DNA from: an uncultured Eubacterium sp.
GTDB taxonomy: Bacteria; Bacillota_A; Clostridia; Lachnospirales; Lachnospiraceae
Reading direction: 5' to 3'
Assembly (NCBI GenBank): GCA_948468465.1
Contig: CAOKJJ010000012.1
Span: 1-46,527, forward strand
Length of the DNA: 46,527 nucleotides
Every line of letters starts with the position of its first letter. The first letter of the stretch is position 1. The translations under genes and the position numbers were made by a program. Below the pieces are notes generated by a model. It saw nothing but the letters and a program-made list of their open reading frames with translations. It made no database searches and was not told where the DNA came from. This document shows, piece after piece, positions 40,957 through 46,527 of the stretch.

Positions 40957-42481
40957 ATGGAACTGTTAAAAACGTTGTCAGAATATAAGGATTCGAATAG
41001 GACCGCTATGATAAGCGGTGAAAAAAGGATGAGCTATCGCCAGCTGTGGGAGCAGTCAGACAGGCTTGCGAAATATATTAAGAGGGAATGCGGAGACGAT
41101 AAAACGCCTGTGATCGTATATGGGCATAAAGATCCGATGATGCTTGCAGCTTTTCTGGCTTGTGCAAAATCAGGGAGGGCGTATGTACCGTTGGATGTGA
41201 ATATGCCGCAGAACCGGATAGAATCAATCCTGGATGCTGTGCAGCCCCGGCTCGTGCTTACGACAGAGCGGATGAAACCGTATGGCAGCTGCCGGTATGC
41301 AGATATTGTACAGGATGCAGCTGTTTTTCAGGCGGAAGCGGCATTGCGTACGGAGGATTATGTGAAAGAGGATGAGGTATATTATATCATTTTTACTTCA
41401 GGGAGCACAGGGGAACCGAAGGGTGTACAGATTACATACGGGGCTTTGAACCGGTTTGTGGAGTGGGCGCTGACATTAGGAATCTGCGAGAAGAGGCGGA
41501 GGCGTGTTCTGAATCAGGCGCCGTTTTCGTTTGACTTGTCTGTGATGGATGTATATATGAGTCTTGCGGCGGAATCAAGTTTGTTTTCTTTAGACAGGGA
41601 GGTACAGGCGGACTATAAGAAACTGTTCCAAAGCCTTAAGGACTCTGATGTAAATATATGGGTGTCGACGCCGTCTTTTGCGGAGCTTTGCCTGGCGGAC
41701 CCGCTGTTTTCACAGGCGCTGCTCCCGGAAATGGAACTGTTTTTGTTTTGCGGTGAGACATTGACGAATAAAACGGCTTCCGCGCTGCTGGAGCGTTTTC
41801 CGAAAGCGCAGGTATGGAATACCTATGGGCCGACAGAAAGTACGGTAGCTGTGACGCAGGTTTGTGTGGATGAAAAGCTGCTTCAAAAGTATGATCCACT
41901 TCCGGTAGGAGCTGCAAAGCCGGGTACACGGATTTGCATATTGGGGGGGTATGGAGCCGCTTGCGGATGAGGAAAAAGGTGAGATTGTCATTGTTGGGGA
42001 TACTTTGAGCAAAGGGTATTTCAAAAATGAAAAAGAAAACAGCAGAGCATTTTTTCAATATTTGGAAAATGGAAGATCCTACAGGGCATATCGTACTGGG
42101 GATAAGGGGTATATGAAGGAAGGGCAGCTATTTTACTGCGGGCGGCTGGATCTGCAGATCAAGCTCCATGGATATCGGATGGAGGTCGAAGATATCGAAA
42201 AAAATTTGATGAAAGTGCCGGGAATCAGAAAGGCGGTTGTCGTGCCGATTGATGAGGGAGGCAAAGTAAAATATCTTCAGGCGGTGTGTGTCTATCGCGA
42301 GCCTGTTTCAAAAAGCCGGAAACTGCAGAAGCTTGTAAAAGAAAGATTGGCGGAATTTGTTCCCGCGTATATGATACCCCGCAAGATTCAGTTTGTGGAT
42401 GAGATTCCGGTTACCGCAAATGGGAAGGCAGACAGGAAAAAAGTGAAGGAGATGTGCGGATGTCGTTTTATAGTGGATTGA
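40957..42481 (+). pseudogene. dltA: D-alanine--carrier protein ligase, frameshifted at a G7 tract (phase OFF)
   Basis: The two reading frames together cover a full DltA: YIIFTSGSTGEPKGVQITY (adenylation P-loop), RRVLNQAPFSFDLSVMD, VWNTYGPTEST, then after the break GEIVIVGDTLSKGYF, YRTGDKGYMKEG, GRLDLQIKLHGYRMEVEDIE and a terminal GKADRKKV lysine. Frame is lost at seven Gs (41943-41949) near residue 329 and the first part stops at 41970. G6 or G9 restores one frame. G9 gives about 508 residues and GGGMEPL, matching the family spacing. AGGAGG 8 nt upstream supports ATG 40957. The rest of the dlt operon is intact, so this reads as a switched-off gene rather than decay. Confidence 0.88.
41943..41949 (+). 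repeat. G7 homopolymer tract in dltA
   Basis: Seven Gs at the exact point where the dltA frame is lost. The other four tracts in the locus all have nine Gs, and nine would restore this gene. Confidence 0.9.
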
Positions 42482-43629
42482 CTTTTTTTATCATCTTGCT
42501 GCTTGGATGTATGCCTGCGATTTTTCTGGGAATGAAGGAAAAGAGGATTGGGAATTATGCATCTGTCTTTTCTGTATGGATCATTTTTATGATATACAAG
42601 GAACATCCTTCCGAGTTGGTTTACCTGTGTGTTTATCTGTTTTTGGAATGGCATCTGATCGTGCTGTATCAATGGAGCATCCGGCGGTTTGGAAAGGTGC
42701 GGGCGGTTTTTCGCCATGCGGTTTTGTTTGCGGTACTGCCGTTAGCGATCGCAAAGCTGAGCGGATGGGCAGGACGGGAATGGTTTTCTTTTTTAGGGAT
42801 TTCTTATGTTACCTTTAAAGTAGTTCAGATCATCATTGAGAGCTATGACGGGATCATAGAAAAAAGTGAGTTCCGGCCTACCATAAGCTTCCTTTGTTTT
42901 TTTCCAACGCTCAGCTGCGGGCCGATTGACCGCAGCAGACGGTTTGGGGAAGATTTTGCGAGGGTATGGAGCAGGGCGGAATACACAGAGCTTTTGCAAA
43001 AAGGGATCTGGAAAATATTGATCGGGATCCTGTACAAATTTGTTTTGGCCGCTGCAGTTTTTGACGCGCTGGAAAAAATCAGCGGGAGGTATGCTCCTGC
43101 GTATTTGCTCCTGTATGCTTATGGCTATGGCGCTTATCTGTTTTTTGATTTTGCGGGGTATAGTCTCATGGCGGTCGGGACTGGGTATGTGCTGGGGATA
43201 CGTACACCGGATAATTTTAAGAAGCCGTTTATCAGTAGGGATATGAAAGATTTTTGGAACCGATGGCACATTTCCTTATCACATTGGTTTCGCGATTTTG
43301 TATTTTCGCGTTATGTGTCTGACGCGATACGGAACCAGAAATATAAAAACAGAATGCAGGCCGCCTCAGCAGGATTTCTGGTCAATATGCTGCTGATGGG
43401 CGTATGGCATGGCCTGACAGCGGACTATTTATTCTATGGATTGTATCATGGAGCGCTGCTTGCGCTTACGGAAATCTGTCAGAAAAAGAGCTGGTATCGG
43501 AAAGTGAAGGATCATAGATGGTTTGTGTGTGTATCCTGGTTTTTGACATTGCAGCTGGTTATGTTTGGATTTTTCATTTTTTCCGGCAGGTTCTTCGATA
43601 CATTGGCAGTTCTGGTGCATTATTTGTAG
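42460..43629 (+). CDS. dltB: D-alanyl transfer MBOAT protein
   Basis: A membrane-bound O-acyltransferase of 389 residues with about ten helices, FFPTLSCGPIDR, FDFAGYSLMAVGTGYVLGI, PFISRDMKDFWNRWHISLSHW, and the catalytic His near residue 316 in MGVWHGLT. It passes D-alanine from the DltC carrier across the membrane. AAGGAG is 8 nt before ATG 42460, and the gene overlaps the dltA end by 22 bp. Confidence 0.92.
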   Translation: MSFYSGLTFFIILLLGCMPAIFLGMKEKRIGNYASVFSVWIIFMIYKEHPSELVYLCVYLFLEWHLIVLYQWSIRRFGKVRAVFRHAVLFAVLPLAIAKLSGWAGREWFSFLGISYVTFKVVQIIIESYDGIIEKSEFRPTISFLCFFPTLSCGPIDRSRRFGEDFARVWSRAEYTELLQKGIWKILIGILYKFVLAAAVFDALEKISGRYAPAYLLLYAYGYGAYLFFDFAGYSLMAVGTGYVLGIRTPDNFKKPFISRDMKDFWNRWHISLSHWFRDFVFSRYVSDAIRNQKYKNRMQAASAGFLVNMLLMGVWHGLTADYLFYGLYHGALLALTEICQKKSWYRKVKDHRWFVCVSWFLTLQLVMFGFFIFSGRFFDTLAVLVHYL

Positions 43630-43730
43630 GCGATGGCAGCAGGAACAGATACGTTTTGGGGCAACAGTGCAAGGGTTATCTGAACGGTTGCGTTTGGGGA
43701 AGTATGAGGCTGAGAAAACAGGAGGAAAAA

Positions 43731-43967
43731 ATGGAGGAAAGATTGTTAAGGATTTTAAGTGATATCTGCGATGAGGAGCTTGGGAAAGAAGATTTGGATC
43801 TGGATTTAATGGAAGAGGGACTTTTGGACTCTTTAGCGTTTGTAGAGCTGACGGTTGCGCTGGAAGATGAATTTCATGTGAGCCTTCCGCCAACGGAATA
43901 TGAGAAAGAATCGTTTGCTACTGTACGGAAGATAGAAAAGATCTTATCAGAAAAGGGTGTCAGCTGA
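43731..43967 (+). CDS. dltC: D-alanyl carrier protein
   Basis: An acyl-carrier-like protein of 78 residues. The phosphopantetheine serine is Ser34 in LLDSLAFVEL, and the C-terminal helix is FATVRKIEKIL. ATG 43731 has GGAGG 5 nt upstream; the longer frame from 43518 runs through dltB and is not used. The 101 bp between dltB and dltC holds no gene. Confidence 0.9.
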   Translation: MEERLLRILSDICDEELGKEDLDLDLMEEGLLDSLAFVELTVALEDEFHVSLPPTEYEKESFATVRKIEKILSEKGVS

Positions 43968-43968
43968 G

Positions 43969-45111
43969 ATGAGAAAATGTATGGCAATGTCAGCCGGACT
44001 TCTGCTGGCCCTCCTGCTTACAGCAGGATTTGAAAGGTATCTGAGTATACAGATTTCAGATCACAGTGCAGCGGTGCGGGATTATCGGACTTACGAAAGG
44101 TTTTGGAGCAGCGGTGCGCAAAAGCTGATCATGGATCAAAATACGCTTCCGGTGTTCGGCTCTTCGGAGCTGGTTTCCCTGGAGGATTATGAGGAAAATG
44201 TGTCAAGCTTTTTGAACGGCCCGGATATGAATATTGTGACGATCGGGGCAGGATCGTTTCAGTCACTCAGCCATGCGATAGCGCTCGGTGCCATTGGAGA
44301 TGCCGTTCCAGGTCAAAAAGTGGCGCTTATTTTGTCGCCGCAGTGGTTTGGTGAGCAGGAGAATCTGAAAAATGCGTTTCCGGAACGGTTTGGGGAGGAA
44401 AACCTGCTGGAATTTTTGAAAAACGACAAGATCAGCGATGCAAACAAAGCGTATGTATTGGATCGGGCGTTCAGCCTGCTGTCAGACAGTCCGATGCAGT
44501 ATTTAAGAATTGAAAAGTACAAGAAGGCTTATGAGAACCGTTTTAGCATCGACGGTATATATACCTCGATCATGCGGAAGTACTGGAACCTTCGGGGAAA
44601 ATATCTTGTTTATAAACAACTGCCGGATATGCGTAAAGAGCTTCCGTCTGCTGATCTGTCAGCTCTGGATTATGATGAAATGTTAAAGCTGGCAGAGTGT
44701 CAGGGGGAAGCGTCCTGTACGAACAATGACTTTGGAATTTACGATTCGTATTGGGATACTTATGTAAAGGAGACATATGAAAAAGGGGAAGTAACAGAAA
44801 AGACGCAGATTTTTACAGAATCCGTGGAATACGAGGATTTGAGATGCTTTTTAAATGTTGCGAAGGAGTTGGAGCTTGAGGTTATTCTGGTCAGTGTGCC
44901 GGTCCATGAGAAGTGGTATCGGTATCAGGGCTGGCTTTGTGACCAGTATTACAGCAATATTCAGACGATAGCAAAAGAGTACCCGAATATATCACTTGTA
45001 GATTTGACGGAATATGCGGATGAAAAATACTTTTTGAAAGATGTGATGCATCTTGGATGGAAAGGATGGGTAAGGGTGAATGAAGCGCTTTATCATGAAT
45101 TTAAAAAATAG
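43969..45111 (+). CDS. dltD: D-alanyl transfer protein DltD
   Basis: A 380-residue protein with an N-terminal membrane helix (about 4-22) and an extracytoplasmic SGNH-like domain. The nucleophile is Ser65 in VFGSSEL, and the Asp/His pair is Asp358/His361 in DVMHLGWKGW. It transfers D-alanine to the polymer on the outer face. ATG 43969 lies 1 bp after the dltC stop. Its length and motif order match the family. Confidence 0.9.
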   Translation: MRKCMAMSAGLLLALLLTAGFERYLSIQISDHSAAVRDYRTYERFWSSGAQKLIMDQNTLPVFGSSELVSLEDYEENVSSFLNGPDMNIVTIGAGSFQSLSHAIALGAIGDAVPGQKVALILSPQWFGEQENLKNAFPERFGEENLLEFLKNDKISDANKAYVLDRAFSLLSDSPMQYLRIEKYKKAYENRFSIDGIYTSIMRKYWNLRGKYLVYKQLPDMRKELPSADLSALDYDEMLKLAECQGEASCTNNDFGIYDSYWDTYVKETYEKGEVTEKTQIFTESVEYEDLRCFLNVAKELELEVILVSVPVHEKWYRYQGWLCDQYYSNIQTIAKEYPNISLVDLTEYADEKYFLKDVMHLGWKGWVRVNEALYHEFKK

Positions 45112-45232
45112 CGGGGCTGTACAGGCGGCAGGTTATTTCTTTGGAACGTGTATCATATGCCTTGTTATTTTGTGGTATTTACTGAACGCGGATATTTCAC
45201 AGGCGCCAACCTATATTTATAGCCAATTTTAA
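45080..45232 (+). CDS. dltX: DltX-like small membrane protein
   Basis: A 50-residue frame ([12 protein letters not shown] start) with one membrane helix (about 18-36) and a C-terminus APTYIYSQF. DltX proteins are about 50 residues, have one helix, and end in a conserved FIYNEF-like motif that contacts DltB/DltD; YIYSQF fits this. It overlaps the dltD end by 32 bp, with AAGGGTG just upstream. DltX is usually first in dlt operons, so the last position is unusual. Confidence 0.75.
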   Translation: MKRFIMNLKNSGAVQAAGYFFGTCIICLVILWYLLNADISQAPTYIYSQF

Positions 45233-45279
45233 AACCGCTGCCAAAAGGGACTGTGAATAATTTTGGAGGATGCATATTT

Positions 45280-46335
45280 ATGCAAAAAAGAGCATTGATT
45301 ACAGGAGTTACCGGGCAGGACGGGTCATATCTGTCTGAGTTTTTACTGGAAAAAGGATACGAGGTTCACGGGATACGCAGGCAGTCCTCGGTCAACCGCT
45401 ATGAGCGGATTGCGCATCTGGAGGGAAGGGCGGGCTTTCATCTGCACTACGGCGACCTTGCGGATTCCAGCAGCCTTGTAAAGGTGATCGGAATCGTAAA
45501 GCCGGATGAGATTTATAACCTTGCGGCGCAGAGCCATGTGCAGGTCAGCTTTGAGGTGCCTGAGTTTACGGCGGATATCGACGCGGTTGGTGTGCTGCGG
45601 GTGCTGGAGGCGGTGAGGGCCTGCGGCCTGGAGCGGTCGTGCAGGATCTACCAGGCGTCCACTTCGGAACTGTATGGCAAGGTGGGTAATATTCCACAGT
45701 CTGAGACGACTCCGTTCCATCCGTATTCACCGTACGCGGTTGCGAAGCAGTATGGCTTCTGGATCACGAAGGAATACCGGGAAGCTTACCATATGTTCTG
45801 CTGTTCGGGCATTTTATTTAACCATGAATCGGAAAGGCGCGGGGAGCAGTTTGTGACCAGGAAGATCACGCTTGCCGCTGCCAGGATTGCGCAGGGAAAG
45901 CAGGACAGACTGTATCTTGGCAATCTTTCCTCTTTGCGTGATTGGGGATATGCCAGGGATTATGTGGAGTGTATGTGGATGATCCTGCAAAATGACAAGC
46001 CAGAGGATTATGTGATCGCTACCGGCGTGCAGCATTCTGTGCGTGAGTTTTGCACGCTTGCGTTTCATTATGTTGGGATTGAGCTTGTGTTCCAGGGGGA
46101 AGGGCTCGCCGAACAGGGGATCGACAAAGCGGATGGCAGGGTGCTCGTGGAGGTATCAGAAGAATTTTATCGTCCGACGGATGTCGTGAATCTGTGCGGG
46201 GATCCGTCGAAGGCGGTGCGTGAGCTTGGCTGGGATCCGTTTAAAACCAGTTTTGAGGAGCTGGTGCGGCTTATGGTGGAACATGATATGGAGCTTGTGG
46301 CAGGGATTGTGGGCTATAGAGGAGAGATCCGATGA
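45280..46335 (+). CDS. gmd: GDP-mannose 4,6-dehydratase
   Basis: An extended SDR of 351 residues: [50 protein letters not shown] (core [10 protein letters not shown]), [12 protein letters not shown], the Tyr/Lys in [10 protein letters not shown], and [19 protein letters not shown] (core NHESERRG). All are diagnostic of Gmd. It forms GDP-4-keto-6-deoxy-mannose, the precursor of fucose, rhamnose or related sugars. GGAGG is 10 nt before ATG 45280. The normal partner, GDP-fucose synthase, survives here only as a fragment. Confidence 0.94.
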   Translation: MQKRALITGVTGQDGSYLSEFLLEKGYEVHGIRRQSSVNRYERIAHLEGRAGFHLHYGDLADSSSLVKVIGIVKPDEIYNLAAQSHVQVSFEVPEFTADIDAVGVLRVLEAVRACGLERSCRIYQASTSELYGKVGNIPQSETTPFHPYSPYAVAKQYGFWITKEYREAYHMFCCSGILFNHESERRGEQFVTRKITLAAARIAQGKQDRLYLGNLSSLRDWGYARDYVECMWMILQNDKPEDYVIATGVQHSVREFCTLAFHYVGIELVFQGEGLAEQGIDKADGRVLVEVSEEFYRPTDVVNLCGDPSKAVRELGWDPFKTSFEELVRLMVEHDMELVAGIVGYRGEIR

Positions 46336-46347
46336 GACCGGAGTCGG

Positions 46348-46473
46348 ATGAATGGGACGCCAAGGAAGCTGTTGGATGTGAGTAAGGCGGCTTTGCTTGG
46401 GTGGAGGGCCAGGACGGGGCTGGAAGAGGGGATTCGGCTTGCGTATGAGGATTTTTTAAGGTGGTTTGCATGA
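46348..46473 (+). pseudogene. Relic of GDP-L-fucose synthase (C-terminal 41 codons)
   Basis: This frame encodes MNGTPRKLLDVSKAALLGWR, then RTGLEEGIRLAYEDFLRWF and a stop. It matches the C-terminal end of Fcl/WcaG-type GDP-fucose synthases (GTPRKLLDVS...GWRA..SLEEGI). Only 12 bp separate it from gmd, so the N-terminal 270 or so residues are missing. A deletion that joined gmd to the last codons of fcl is the simplest explanation. Confidence 0.8.
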
Positions 46474-46481
46474 ATAGTGGG

Positions 46482-46510
46482 TTACTACCCTGGCAAAAGT
46501 GTGGTATACT
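46482..46510 (+). promoter_or_regulatory. Candidate extended -10 promoter reading out of the window
   Basis: TTACTA (46482-46487), a 17-nt spacer and TATACT (46505-46510) preceded by TG one base before the hexamer. A GGGAGAAGGG ribosome-binding-like stretch follows at the window edge. It probably starts the next gene downstream. Confidence 0.45.
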
Positions 46511-46527
46511 CTGGGAGAAGGGACAGA

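Noticed and set aside
43518..43730. Longer dltC frame starting at 43518
   Set aside because: The extension runs antiparallel in sense to nothing known, overlaps dltB out of frame, and a strong GGAGG precedes ATG 43731.

Overview
The window looks like the chromosome of a Gram-positive anaerobe of the Clostridia, most likely a gut Lachnospiraceae. The evidence is strong AGGAGG-type ribosome-binding sites, sigma-A-like promoters, a macrodomain/class M sirtuin pair, Gram-positive dlt genes, and an EPS-type locus with no outer-membrane export genes. Species cannot be named from sequence alone.

Layout. (1) 1-1882: the 3' end of an unknown gene, then a two-gene operon for a zinc macrodomain hydrolase and a class M sirtuin (SirTM). 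Its promoter carries two identical dyads 42 bp apart. (2) 1883-2386: a 504-bp regulatory region with divergent promoter-like elements sharing a palindromic -35, a leader hairpin, a strong terminator-like hairpin, and two 29-bp near-palindromes in opposite orientation flanking all of it. (3) 2387-46473: an almost unbroken, all plus-strand polysaccharide locus of about 44 kb.

Block A (2.4-17.6 kb) encodes an XRE regulator, a Wzz-like protein, a CapD-type 4,6-dehydratase and glycosyltransferases. It also has an ADP-heptose route (GmhA, HldE, HldD) with a GT9 heptosyltransferase, a first Wzy/Wzx pair, and a WcfR-like aminotransferase plus the only initiating phosphoglycosyl transferase seen. Block B (17.6-39.5 kb) encodes the UDP-ManNAc3NAcA pathway known from Pseudomonas O-antigen (WbpA, WbpI/WecB, WbpB, WbpD, and WbpE placed 15 kb away) and a WbpG-type amidotransferase. 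It also holds three GT4 enzymes besides the one that opens the block, a second Wzy/Wzx pair, an acetyltransferase, a second DegT-like enzyme, two FemAB/GNAT-like genes, a deacetylase-like protein, and a GT-C/GT2 pair for extracytoplasmic glycosylation. Block C (39.5-46.5 kb) has a second Wzz-like protein and a dlt-type D-alanylation operon (A-B-C-D plus a small DltX-like gene). It ends with GDP-mannose 4,6-dehydratase followed by a 41-codon relic of GDP-fucose synthase.

Most notable signal: five poly-G tracts (four of exactly G9, one G7) lie on the coding strand of surface-modification genes between 23.9 and 41.9 kb. The G7 tract breaks dltA; restoring it to G9 gives a normal 508-residue enzyme. 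A G9 tract separates two FemAB-like genes so that the second has no start codon, while G8 or G11 would fuse them. This looks like multi-locus slipped-strand phase variation of polysaccharide decoration. The inverted repeats around the operon promoter may be a further switch or a pair of operators. All of this comes from reading one sequence; homopolymer sequencing error is the main alternative.
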